From an uncultured Xanthobacteraceae bacterium (GTDB taxonomy: Bacteria; Pseudomonadota; Alphaproteobacteria; Rhizobiales; Xanthobacteraceae), in assembly GCA_955652925.1 (NCBI GenBank), contig CATPCO010000188.1, positions 1 to 18,838 on the forward strand: a DNA stretch of 18,838 nt, read 5' to 3'. Every line of letters begins with the position of its first letter. Position 1 is the first letter of the stretch. The position numbers and the translations under genes were made by a program. Of this stretch, positions 7,944 to 15,721 are shown piece by piece. A model generated the notes under the pieces. It was not told the origin of the DNA, did no database searches, and was given only the letters and a program-made list of their open reading frames with translations.

Positions 7944-8199
7944 GGCCCAGACGGATTGGACTCGGCTACGGCGCATTACTCAGTCTCAGATCCGCAAAGG
8001 CATTCTGTCCGATCCGGATATTCACCCCACAGACGAGAAATTCTGGAAACAGGCCAAAGTCGTGCTGCCGCGGCGCAAGCAAGTCGTGACTATACGGCTC
8101 GACGCCGACTTGCTGGAGTGGTTCCGGCAGCAGCAGGGATATCAGACGCGAATCAATGCCGTTCTTCGCGCCTACATGAACGCGAACACAGCAGTATAG
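7906..8199 (+). CDS. brnA: BrnA-family antitoxin
   Basis: A 97-residue BrnA antitoxin, which neutralises BrnT and binds the operon's operator through a ribbon-helix-helix fold. The N-terminus is basic and flexible (KGVTSGKKSKAKAQTDW). Family segments are SDPDIHPTDEKFWKQAK in the middle, the beta strand KQVVTIRLDADLLEWF and the ending GYQTRINAVLRAYM. The ATG at 7906 is preferred because it gives the usual family N-terminus; an in-frame ATG at 7867 would add 13 residues. Translation is probably coupled to brnT through the overlap. The stop is 45 bases from the convergent FAD-subunit gene. Confidence 0.87.
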   Translation: MKGVTSGKKSKAKAQTDWTRLRRITQSQIRKGILSDPDIHPTDEKFWKQAKVVLPRRKQVVTIRLDADLLEWFRQQQGYQTRINAVLRAYMNANTAV

Positions 8200-8244
8200 C
8201 GCGCAGTCCGTTCGTCAGACTCGCTTACCAGACTTCGGAAGCTG

Positions 8245-9045
8245 TCACGCCACCGCGGCTGCTACCGCGCGGCGCGCAAGCACGCCGATGAGATGGGCGC
8301 GGTACTCGGCGCTGCCGTGGATGTCGCTCGCCATGCCATCGGCCGCAACCGTCATGCCTTCCAGCGACTTGGGCCCAAATCGTTTCTTGAGCGCCTCCTC
8401 GAATGCCGTCACCCGGAACACGCCGTTTACGCCGGCTCCTGTCACTGCAACACGAATCTCGGAGCCGCGTTTGGAGACAAACACACCGACCAGCGCATAG
8501 CGTGAAGCCGGGTTGGGGAATTTCTGATAGGCCGCCTTCTGCGCCTTGGGGAATTGCACCTTGGTGATGATTTCGTCGGGCTCGAGCGCGGTCTCGAACA
8601 GGCCCTTGAAAAATTCGTCGGCGGGAATGCGCCGCTTGTTCGTAATGACGGTTGCTCCGAGGCCAAGTACGCCCGCGGGATAATCCGCATTCGGATCATT
8701 GTTGGCGACCGATCCGCCCAGCGTGCCGCGATGCCGGACTGCGGGATCTCCGATCTTGCCGGCAAGATCTGCGAGTGCGGGAATATTTTCTTTCACCACC
8801 GTCGAGGTCGCGACCTCCACATGCGGCGTCATGGCGCCGATTGTGAGCGAACGGCCGCCCATCTCGATGCCGCTCAGGCCGGGGATCTTGGAAAGATCGA
8901 TGAGATGCTTGGGCCCGGCGAGCCGCAGCTTCATGGTCGGAATGAGCGTGTGGCCGCCGGCAAGAAGTTTTGCTTCCTCCTGCTTGCCAAGCAGGTTGGC
9001 TGCCTGGCGCAGCGTCTCCGGCCGGTGTTGTGTGAATGCATACAT
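8245..9045 (-). CDS. Molybdenum hydroxylase FAD-binding subunit (CoxM-like)
   Basis: A 266-residue FAD-binding medium subunit of the xanthine oxidase/CO dehydrogenase family, passing electrons from the FeS subunit to FAD. The start at 9045 is chosen because AGGAG lies about ten bases upstream and because MYAFTQHRPETL is the typical opening; an in-frame ATG at 9102 would overlap the large-subunit gene. FAD motifs are AGGHTLIP at residues 29-36 and TLGGSVANNDPNADYP at 108-123. The C-terminal CO-dehydrogenase flavoprotein domain follows. The gene starts 11 bases after the large-subunit stop, and the two are surely cotranscribed. A CO-specific role is not supported, because the partner large subunit lacks the CoxL signature. 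Confidence 0.93.
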   Translation of the reverse strand: MYAFTQHRPETLRQAANLLGKQEEAKLLAGGHTLIPTMKLRLAGPKHLIDLSKIPGLSGIEMGGRSLTIGAMTPHVEVATSTVVKENIPALADLAGKIGDPAVRHRGTLGGSVANNDPNADYPAGVLGLGATVITNKRRIPADEFFKGLFETALEPDEIITKVQFPKAQKAAYQKFPNPASRYALVGVFVSKRGSEIRVAVTGAGVNGVFRVTAFEEALKKRFGPKSLEGMTVAADGMASDIHGSAEYRAHLIGVLARRAVAAAVA

Positions 9046-9056
9046 CGCTTGCTCTC

Positions 9057-11417
9057 CTATGCGGCCTCTCGCCTGTTGCCTGCTTTTTGCAACGCCTGCC
9101 ACACCGCCTGCGCGGTCGCCGGCATCGGCAGGTCCTCGCTGCCGATCGCATCCGTAATCGCATTGATGACGGCAACCGGGGCTGCGATTGCGCCTGCCTC
9201 GCCGCAGCCCTTGATGCCGAGGGGATTGGAGGGTGACTTCGTCGCCGTCATGTCGATCTTGAGCGTTGGCAAATCATGCGCCCGAGGCATGCAATAATCC
9301 ATGAGAGATCCGGTCACGAGCTGGCCATCCTTGTCGTAGATCGCTCCTTCGAGCAGCGCCTGGCCGACGCCTTGCGCAATCCCGCCATGGACCTGGCCTT
9401 CGACGATCATGGGATTGACGACCGTGCCGAAATCGTCGACGGCAGTCCAAGCCACGATCTCGCTTTCGCCAGTCTGGGGATCAACTTCGACCTCGCAGAT
9501 GTGACAGCCGGCAGGGAAGGTGAAATTCGTTGGATCGTAGAAGGCGCCCTCCTTGAGACCTGGCTCAAGCTCCTGGCCGGCGAATTTATGCGCGATATAG
9601 GCGTTGAGCGCCACATCAGCCCAGGCAACCGACTTGTCGGTCCCGCCCACGGTGAACTTTCCGTCCGCAAAAACGATGTCGCCTTCGGAGGCTTCCAGAA
9701 CGTGAGCTGCGACTTTCTTTGCCTTCGCTTCGATCTTGTCGAGCGCCTTGACGATCGCCGAAATTCCGACCGCCCCCGAGCGCGAGCCGTAGGTGCCCAT
9801 ACCGAACTGCACCTTGTCGGTGTCGCCGTGCACGACGCTTACATTCTCAATCGCAATCCCAAGCCGCTCTGACACGACCTGAGCGAACGTTGTCTCGTGC
9901 CCCTGGCCGTGCGCATGACAGCCGGTCAGGACTTCGACTGTCCCCGTGGGATTGACGCGCACTTCTGCGGATTCCCACAGCCCCACGCCGCAACCCAGCG
10001 AGCCTACGGCCTGGCTCGGCGCAATCCCGCAAGCCTCGATGTAGGTCGAGAAGCCGATGCCCCGGAGCTTGCCGCGTCGGATGGATTCGCGTTTGCGCTT
10101 GGCAAGGCCCTGATAGTCGGCAATCTCCAGTGCCCGCTTGAGCGAAGCGTGATAATCGCCGGCGTCGTAATTCATGATCACCGGGGTCTGGTGCGGAAAC
10201 TTGCTAATAAAGTTCTTCTTGCGCAGTTCCACCGCGTCCATACCCATCTCACGGGCGCCGACTTCGACCAGGCGCTCGACCACAAAGGTGGCCTCGGGCC
10301 GTCCGGCACCACGGTAGGCGTCAACGGGAGCGGTGTTGGTGTAGACCGCGTCGACCTCGCAATAGATCGCAGGGATTGCATATTGGCCTGATAACAAAGT
10401 GCCATAGAGATAAGTCGGCACCGACGATGAGAATGTCGACATATAGGCACCGAGATTGGCAATAGTTTTGACGCGCAGCCCCGTGATCCTCCCCTCCCCG
10501 TCGAATGACATTTCCCCATGCGTGACGTGATCGCGTCCGTGCGCATCGGCCAGAAACGCCTCCGAGCGGCCGGACACCCATTTGACCGGCCGGCCCAGCT
10601 TTCTCGCAGCCCAGAGACAGACCACCTCCTCCGGATAGATGAAAATTTTTGAACCGAAGCCCCCGCCGACATCGGGCGCGATCACCCGCAACTTGTGCTC
10701 AGGCGCCACGCCCACGAACGCGGAGATCACAAGGCGCGCCACGTGGGGATTCTGAGTCGTATTCCATAACGTGAGATTGCCCGAGCCGGGATCATATTCC
10801 CCGAGCGCCGCGCGCGGCTCGATGGCATTCGGAACGAGGCGATTGTTGAGGAGGTCGAGCCTGGTGACGTGCCTTGCCGATTTGAACGCGGCAGCAACGG
10901 CGTTCGCATCCCCAAGATGCCATTGGTAGATTGTGTTGCGTGGGGCAACATCGTGAATCTGCAGGCCGCCTTGCGCTTTCGCAGGATCGACGACCGCAGG
11001 CAGCTCCTCATATTCGATCTTGATTTTCTCGGCGGCATCGGTCGCCCGCGGCAAAGTGTCCGCCACCACGGCGGCAACAATGTCGCCGACAAAATTGGCC
11101 TTTCCATGCGCGATCGCAGGATGCGGCGCCATCTTCATCGGCGAGCCATCCTTTGACGTAATCATCCAGCCGCAGATGAGATTGCCGATCTTGTCGGCGG
11201 CGAGATCGGCACCCGTGAGCACGCCGAGAACGCCTGGCATGCCAGTGGCTGCGTTTGTTTCAATCTGCTTGATTTTGGCGTGCGCATGCGGAGAGCGCAG
11301 GAAATAGACGTGGCTCTGGTCGGGACGACTGATATCGTCGGTGTAGCGGCCTTTGCCGGTGACGAAGCGGTAATCTTCTTTGCGCCGCACCGGCGCGCCG
11401 ATTCCGGTTGCGCCCAT
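9057..11417 (-). CDS. Molybdenum hydroxylase large subunit (CoxL-like form II)
   Basis: The molybdopterin-binding large subunit, 786 residues from the ATG at 11417. That start is chosen because AAGGAGG lies eight bases upstream and MGATGIGAPVRRKED is the normal family opening; the frame extends to 11462 but adds an untypical tail. GRYTDD marks the hammerhead domain (residues 24-29). PDVGGGFGSK lies near 248-257. The active-site loop is AYRGAGR at 367-373, that is form II and not AYXCSFR. HGQGHETT and a late KGCGEAG complete the molybdenum site. The substrate is unknown. The FeS subunit lies 161 bases upstream and the FAD subunit 11 bases downstream. It equals the divergently placed orphan at 5241 in length, which hints at related enzymes. 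Confidence 0.93.
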   Translation of the reverse strand: MGATGIGAPVRRKEDYRFVTGKGRYTDDISRPDQSHVYFLRSPHAHAKIKQIETNAATGMPGVLGVLTGADLAADKIGNLICGWMITSKDGSPMKMAPHPAIAHGKANFVGDIVAAVVADTLPRATDAAEKIKIEYEELPAVVDPAKAQGGLQIHDVAPRNTIYQWHLGDANAVAAAFKSARHVTRLDLLNNRLVPNAIEPRAALGEYDPGSGNLTLWNTTQNPHVARLVISAFVGVAPEHKLRVIAPDVGGGFGSKIFIYPEEVVCLWAARKLGRPVKWVSGRSEAFLADAHGRDHVTHGEMSFDGEGRITGLRVKTIANLGAYMSTFSSSVPTYLYGTLLSGQYAIPAIYCEVDAVYTNTAPVDAYRGAGRPEATFVVERLVEVGAREMGMDAVELRKKNFISKFPHQTPVIMNYDAGDYHASLKRALEIADYQGLAKRKRESIRRGKLRGIGFSTYIEACGIAPSQAVGSLGCGVGLWESAEVRVNPTGTVEVLTGCHAHGQGHETTFAQVVSERLGIAIENVSVVHGDTDKVQFGMGTYGSRSGAVGISAIVKALDKIEAKAKKVAAHVLEASEGDIVFADGKFTVGGTDKSVAWADVALNAYIAHKFAGQELEPGLKEGAFYDPTNFTFPAGCHICEVEVDPQTGESEIVAWTAVDDFGTVVNPMIVEGQVHGGIAQGVGQALLEGAIYDKDGQLVTGSLMDYCMPRAHDLPTLKIDMTATKSPSNPLGIKGCGEAGAIAAPVAVINAITDAIGSEDLPMPATAQAVWQALQKAGNRREAA

Positions 11418-11532
11418 GACGCTGTCCTCCTTGTCGTAGCCGAGCGCAGCCGCCTTCGCCAAGGCTTCGGCGGCCTTGCTGGAAATTGGCCCGTCGAAGC
11501 TTTAGCGGAGACGGGCGATATCCGGAGCCGGT

Positions 11533-11564
11533 TCCCGCAAATCGCTTCGCTCATGCGGGCTACA
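11533..11564 (-). repeat. 32-nt palindromic dispersed repeat, copy B
   Basis: On the minus strand this reads TGTAGCCCGCATGAGCG and continues to TTGCGGGA. It matches the copy at 1353-1384 at 29 of 32 positions. CCCGCA and TGCGGG form a 6-bp stem. It lies in the 161-base gap between the FeS-subunit and large-subunit genes, in the sense orientation of that operon. Confidence 0.75.
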
Positions 11565-11578
11565 ATGCGCTTTGGTGT

Positions 11579-12085
11579 TTACGCGCTGGCCTGTGCGGCA
11601 GGCTTGCTGTGTCCTTGCTCCATTGCTTTTGCACCGGCCGCAATGGCCTTGACGATGTTGTGGTAGCCCGTGCAGCGGCAGAGGTTGCCTTCGAGCTCGT
11701 GTCGAATGGTGTGGTCGTCGAGATCGTGGCCCTTGCGATAGACCATGTCGAGAGCGGTCATGATCATGCCGGGCGTGCAGTAGCCGCACTGGAGTCCGTG
11801 ATGCTCGCGGAATGCTTCCTGCATGGGATGCAAAGGGCCGTTTGGGTCGGCCAAGCCTTCGATGGTCAGAACATCCGCCCCTTCCAGCTGCCACACGAAG
11901 ACGGTGCAGGACTTCACGGCTTTGCCGTTGATGTGAACCACGCAGGCACCGCATTGGGATGTGTCGCAGCCCACGTGGGTGCCGGTGAGGCGCAGGTTCT
12001 CGCGCAGGTACTGCACCAGAAGGGTGCGGGGATCGACGTCAGCGGTGACGGGCTTTCCGTTCACCGTCAGGGCGACGGCGGTCAT
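11579..12085 (-). CDS. Molybdenum hydroxylase [2Fe-2S] subunit (CoxS-like)
   Basis: A 168-residue iron-sulfur small subunit, which relays electrons from the molybdenum centre to FAD. Cys40, Cys45, Cys48 and Cys60 form the plant-ferredoxin-type cluster. Cys100, Cys103, Cys136 and Cys138 (CGYCTPGM and LCRCTGYHN) form the helical-domain cluster next to the molybdopterin. The ATG is preceded by GAGGAGGAG at ideal spacing. It is the first gene of an FeS, large, FAD subunit operon; the gap to the large-subunit gene contains a palindromic repeat. All eight ligands are present, so it should be functional. It is the only FeS subunit in the window and might also serve the orphan large subunit. Confidence 0.94.
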   Translation of the reverse strand: MTAVALTVNGKPVTADVDPRTLLVQYLRENLRLTGTHVGCDTSQCGACVVHINGKAVKSCTVFVWQLEGADVLTIEGLADPNGPLHPMQEAFREHHGLQCGYCTPGMIMTALDMVYRKGHDLDDHTIRHELEGNLCRCTGYHNIVKAIAAGAKAMEQGHSKPAAQASA

Positions 12086-12224
12086 TGGCTCTCCTCCTCG
12101 AATTGCGTCAAACCTCGTTTTTCGCGCCCCACCAGCACTGCCGGGGGCCGGAATTGGTCAAATCGCAATGATTTTGCGGATGTGAGTGGGGCTAAGTCAA
12201 CTCTGAACTGTCGCCTTAAGCCGG

Positions 12225-13172
12225 TCAAGGCGTCTTAGCAGATGTCGCCCGGCGGCTTCGCGCGGCTTCAGACTCGCTGTCACCGCCCTGCTGCGGGGCG
12301 AAGAACGCGCGCAACTCGTGATAGGTTTCCTCGGGCGCTTCCTCGGAAAGGTAATGGCCGCAGGGCAGCGCTTTGCCCGCAACGATGTTTGAGGCATAGC
12401 GCGGCCAGATTTCCATCGCGCTGTGATTGCGACCCACACCGCCTGTTGCGCCCCAAAGGAGGAGGAGCGGACAGGTCGTCTTGCGGCCGGCAGCAAAATC
12501 CTTCTCGTCCATGGCAAGGTCGATACCATGGGTCGCGCGGTAGTCCTCGCACATGGCATGGACGGTCGCGGGATTACGGAAATACCGCTTGTACTCGTCG
12601 AGGGCTGCCGGGTCGAAGAAGCTTAGCCCCTGGTTCGTTTTCGAGAGCTTCCTCTCGATAAAAAAATCGGGATCGGCACTCATGAGCCGTTCCGGAAAAT
12701 CATAGGGCTGGATCATGAAGAACCAGTGCCAGGAGAACGTCGCCCATGCACGCGTCACATGACTGAGCAGATGGTGCTGCGGGATGATGTCGAGGATGGC
12801 GGCACGCATCACCGCCTCGGGGTGGTCGAGACACATGCGATGCAGCACGCGCGCGCCACGATCGTGGCCTGCGGCGTAAAAGCGCCTGAAGCCGAGCGCA
12901 GCCATGACTTCAAGCTGATCTTGCGCCATGGCGCGGAAGGAATAGTTGCAGTGATCCTCGCCGCCCGGAGGCTTTTCCGAATCCCCGTAACCGCGCAGAT
13001 CGGTCGCGACCACGGTGAATTCCTGCGCGAGACGCGGCGCGATTTTGTGCCAAGAAAGATGCGAGAACGGATTGCCGTGCATGAGCAGGATCGGCGGCCC
13101 GCTGCCGCCGACGAGCGTGACAATCCGCGCGCCGCTCGTCTTTATTTCACTGCGAGTGAAGCCTTCGAACAT
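12225..13172 (-). CDS. Alpha/beta hydrolase, haloacetate (fluoroacetate) dehalogenase family
   Basis: A 315-residue alpha/beta hydrolase. The oxyanion segment is MHGNPFSH (31-38) and the nucleophile motif GHDRGAR (102-108). By comparison with fluoroacetate dehalogenases, the triad is Asp104, Asp128 (LDIIP) and His273 (GHYL). Arg105 and Arg108 match the carboxylate-binding arginines. His149-Trp150, and Tyr211 in CEDYR, match the halide-binding residues. The domain order and spacing follow that family closely, including MCEDYR and a late LWGATGG. The last 22 residues are a charged tail beyond the usual end. No ribosome site is visible, because the start abuts a heptamer-repeat palindrome. The assignment to the family is strong; activity on C-F bonds is inferred, and epoxide or other haloacid substrates are possible. 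Confidence 0.85.
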   Translation of the reverse strand: MFEGFTRSEIKTSGARIVTLVGGSGPPILLMHGNPFSHLSWHKIAPRLAQEFTVVATDLRGYGDSEKPPGGEDHCNYSFRAMAQDQLEVMAALGFRRFYAAGHDRGARVLHRMCLDHPEAVMRAAILDIIPQHHLLSHVTRAWATFSWHWFFMIQPYDFPERLMSADPDFFIERKLSKTNQGLSFFDPAALDEYKRYFRNPATVHAMCEDYRATHGIDLAMDEKDFAAGRKTTCPLLLLWGATGGVGRNHSAMEIWPRYASNIVAGKALPCGHYLSEEAPEETYHELRAFFAPQQGGDSESEAARSRRATSAKTP

Positions 13173-13177
13173 GCTGG

Positions 13178-13210
13178 GCGAATAGCGAATGTTCGCTGTT
13201 CGCCATTCGC
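13178..13210. repeat. Heptamer-array palindrome, element 2
   Basis: The left side has gcgaata and gcgaatg (13178-13191). The right side, read in the inverted phase, has tgttcgc (13197-13203) and cattcgc (13204-13210). Arms 13178-13189 and 13192-13203 match at 11 of 12 positions, the mismatch being a possible G-U pair. It fills most of the 41-base gap between the L,D-transpeptidase stop and the hydrolase start. It resembles element 1 in period and design. Confidence 0.7.
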
Positions 13211-13213
13211 TCT

Positions 13214-14803
13214 TTAGCGCGTTAGCACGATGAACTCCGTGCCGCGGCCGGTCTCGCGACCAAGCCCGTCGTCGGAGACAACGAGGGAGGAGCCGGGGAT
13301 CAGAAGCTCACTGATCCGGTCGACCGCCTCCTGCGGGAATTGGATGCGATCGAGTGCCTCCGCAGCCGTCGAGGGTGCCTTGAGCGGCTTCGTCTCGACG
13401 ACCGGCGGCTCCTTGCCGCGACGGCGGCGCGGATAGTCGGATGCATAACCGGCGTCGGTCGGGATCTCCATCAGATTCCAGCGTGGCGCCTCGTCGGTAC
13501 CCGACAGGAAGGTGAACACGTGGGTGCCCAGCGGCTGGTCCGCATCCTCGATCGTGATCGGCATGTCGAACACAGGCACCATGCCCTGACGCACGAAGAT
13601 CTTCTTTTCCTTGCGGCTGACAAAGACGGCAACCTGGCCGCTTCGCTTGGCCGGCTGGTCGGCCGCCTTTGTTCGCGGCGGTGTCGCGGGCTTCGGGGCA
13701 TCGACTGTGGGCGCCGGCTTGGTGAACTCGTCACCCTTGACCGGCTCGGCCGCGGCCGGGGCAGTAATTTCAGTAGCCTTCTCCGCTGCCGGCGGCGTCT
13801 CGACCGATTTGCGCAAATCAGCCGCTGGCAGAGCGCCTGCGTTCTCGCCGCCTGGGATCGGCTCGACCGTCCCGGTACGGCTGTCGTCGTTCACCTGGGC
13901 GGCAGGCGCGACCTCCACCGCTTCGGCTCGCTCAACCTGCGGCACCGATACAGCAGGGCTCACATCATCAACCGCGCCATCCACCGCCCGCTCGTTCGCG
14001 CTGGTCTGCGCCTGCGCAAACTTGACCTGCTGGCCGCTGGCGCCATCGGTCATATTCATCGCGATCTGCGGTTCCTTCGGCTTCTGCATGGGCACAAACA
14101 GCTTGGAATGCTCAAACGCCACCGGAACGACCTCGCTACGCGCTACAACGAAGCGCACCCCGAGCTTGGTGAGGGGCCAAAGTCTCTGCGCAAAATCATG
14201 CGACGTGCGGATGCAGCCGTGCGAGGCTGGGTAGCCGGGCAATACGCCTTCGTGCAACGCCACGCCCGACCACGTAATGCGCTCCATGAACGGCATCGGG
14301 GCGCCGCTGTAGATATTCGAATGGTGATAGCGATCCTTTTCGATGATGCTGAATACGCCCATTGGGGTGGGATGTCCGGGCATGCCGGTCGACACCGGTC
14401 CCTGCGCAACCCTGACCCCGTTGCTGTAGAGCGTTACTTTCTGCGTGCCGATATTGACGACGATTTGCAGTGGCCCCTTCGGCATGTCTCCGAAGCCCAC
14501 TTCCTTCTTGGGTTCGGACACATTGTCCCGCCGGCTGTGCGCGATCCTGTGATGATAACGCATGGGGCTCGCTTGCCACGGGCCAGGAGCGTAGTACCGC
14601 ATCCGATAAGGATAGGCCTCGGCGGAGTTCGTGAGCACGGCGAGGAATGAAAGCGCCACGCCGGACGCGAGCGCGCTGCGCAGCAGGCTCAGGCCAACAC
14701 GATCGGCTGCGGGAATTGCCCCCACGGATTTCGTCAAGTCACTCTCCAACGTTGTGCGTTCTGCACGCGTTATCCTTCTCGGGAGCCTTCCCTGCCTCGT
14801 CAT
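13214..14803 (-). CDS. L,D-transpeptidase with degenerate second YkuD-like module
   Basis: A 529-residue envelope protein. The first ATG (14803) is used; it has no good ribosome site, the frame is open to 14917, and a TTG at about 14737 after GGAG is an alternative. A hydrophobic segment at 35-62 (LSLLRSALASGVALSFLAVL) ending near NSAEA is a signal peptide or anchor. The YkuD domain covers about 110-225, with His184, His195 and Cys197 in the HEG...SHGCIR motif. A Pro/Ala/Glu-rich linker (about 245-388) follows. A second module (390-433, VAVFVSRKEKKIFVRQG to LGTHVFTF) looks like the start of another YkuD fold but has no HGC. The C-terminus, ending VVSDDGLGRETGRGTEF, is typical of Rhizobiales relatives. 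It cross-links or modifies peptidoglycan and precedes the hydrolase gene by 41 bases. Confidence 0.85.
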   Translation of the reverse strand: MTRQGRLPRRITRAERTTLESDLTKSVGAIPAADRVGLSLLRSALASGVALSFLAVLTNSAEAYPYRMRYYAPGPWQASPMRYHHRIAHSRRDNVSEPKKEVGFGDMPKGPLQIVVNIGTQKVTLYSNGVRVAQGPVSTGMPGHPTPMGVFSIIEKDRYHHSNIYSGAPMPFMERITWSGVALHEGVLPGYPASHGCIRTSHDFAQRLWPLTKLGVRFVVARSEVVPVAFEHSKLFVPMQKPKEPQIAMNMTDGASGQQVKFAQAQTSANERAVDGAVDDVSPAVSVPQVERAEAVEVAPAAQVNDDSRTGTVEPIPGGENAGALPAADLRKSVETPPAAEKATEITAPAAAEPVKGDEFTKPAPTVDAPKPATPPRTKAADQPAKRSGQVAVFVSRKEKKIFVRQGMVPVFDMPITIEDADQPLGTHVFTFLSGTDEAPRWNLMEIPTDAGYASDYPRRRRGKEPPVVETKPLKAPSTAAEALDRIQFPQEAVDRISELLIPGSSLVVSDDGLGRETGRGTEFIVLTR

Positions 14804-15169
14804 TGCGTATTGCGACCGTGGCTGATCCCAGCTCCTTGATTCTTTGTCGCGCAATATGCGCGATAGGTTCGCAAAGTCGAAGTCATTATCGACAGGAACG
14901 CCCTGCAACGGCAGCAAAGCCTCGCGTGATTCGGTAAATAAATCTAAGCGCCGGTCAAAGGCTGCGCGACCAAATCATCCCATTGAGGTTAAAGGCCAAA
15001 CTGGCGTCGGCGCGGCCGGGACTGCCAGTCGTTGTTAGCCGTGAGCAACAGATTCGAGAAATTATTCGGGCATCGATTCTTGCGCGGTGCGGCTTTGCTG
15101 CAACGTATGGTTAATGCTTGCCTGCGTGGTCACGCGCGGCATCTGCACGCAAGAGGAAAGGGTTTGAAG
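14804..15169. other. 366-base intergenic region with no supported gene
   Basis: This lies upstream of the L,D-transpeptidase and downstream of ecfG, both on the minus strand, so it should hold the transpeptidase promoter and the ecfG terminator. The frame of the transpeptidase stays open back to 14917 from non-ATG codons. No GGAAC-type promoter fits either strand with correct spacing, and no T-tailed hairpin was seen. Short frames here lack ribosome sites and family features. Confidence 0.5.
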
Positions 15170-15721
15170 TCAGCTGCGTCCGCCTGCCGACAAGATCGCC
15201 CGGGTGGTACGGTCCGGGCCGAAATCGTCCGCACCCTCGATCGACAGCAGATCCGAAAGCCGCGTGCGGGCGCGATTCACTCTGCTTTTGATCGTGCCCA
15301 CCGCACAGTCGCAAATCGCCGCCGCCTCTTCGTAGGAAAACCCCGATGCACCCACCAGGATCAACGCCTCGCGTTGATCGGGGGGCAGCTTGGCCAAGGC
15401 CACGCGAAACTCCTGAAATTCCACCCGGCTGTGCTGCTCGGGATGCGACTTGAGAGTCTCGGCATAGCCGCCGTCGGTGTCCTCGACCTCGCGCCGACGC
15501 TTGCGATATTCGGACCGAAACAAATTGCGAAGAATTGTGAACAGCCATGCCGACATGTTCGTGCCCGGCTGGAACGAATTGATGTTTGCCATGGCGCGCA
15601 AAAGCGTTTCCTGCACGAGGTCATCGGCCCGGTCCACATTCCCGCTTAGCGATATTGCGAAGGCGCGCAGGCTGGGGACCGCAGCCAGCATGGCGTCACG
15701 TACGGATGCTCGCATGGTCAT
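15170..15721 (-). CDS. ecfG: EcfG-type general stress response sigma factor
   Basis: A 183-residue ECF sigma factor of the EcfG (ECF15) group, which directs RNA polymerase to general stress promoters in Alphaproteobacteria. Region 2 spans about residues 14-80, with DDLVQETLLRAMANINSF and AWLFTILRNLFRSEYRKRRRE. Region 4 spans 108-157, with LPPDQREALILVGASGFSYEE and a recognition helix GTIKSRVNRARTRL. Its ATG shares one base with the nepR stop (TGATG), so the two are translationally coupled. A second ATG lies two codons in. NepR holds it inactive until phosphorylated PhyR binds NepR. A promoter matching its own consensus lies upstream of nepR. Confidence 0.94.
   Translation of the reverse strand: MTMRASVRDAMLAAVPSLRAFAISLSGNVDRADDLVQETLLRAMANINSFQPGTNMSAWLFTILRNLFRSEYRKRRREVEDTDGGYAETLKSHPEQHSRVEFQEFRVALAKLPPDQREALILVGASGFSYEEAAAICDCAVGTIKSRVNRARTRLSDLLSIEGADDFGPDRTTRAILSAGGRS

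Noticed and set aside
9057..12085. True aerobic CO dehydrogenase (coxSLM)
   Set aside because: The large subunit has AYRGAGR and not the AYXCSFR loop that marks form I CoxL, so only a general molybdenum hydroxylase call is justified.
13340..14650. Plus-strand open frame of 436 codons
   Set aside because: It is antisense to the well-supported L,D-transpeptidase, and its Arg/Leu-rich low-complexity translation shows no domain.
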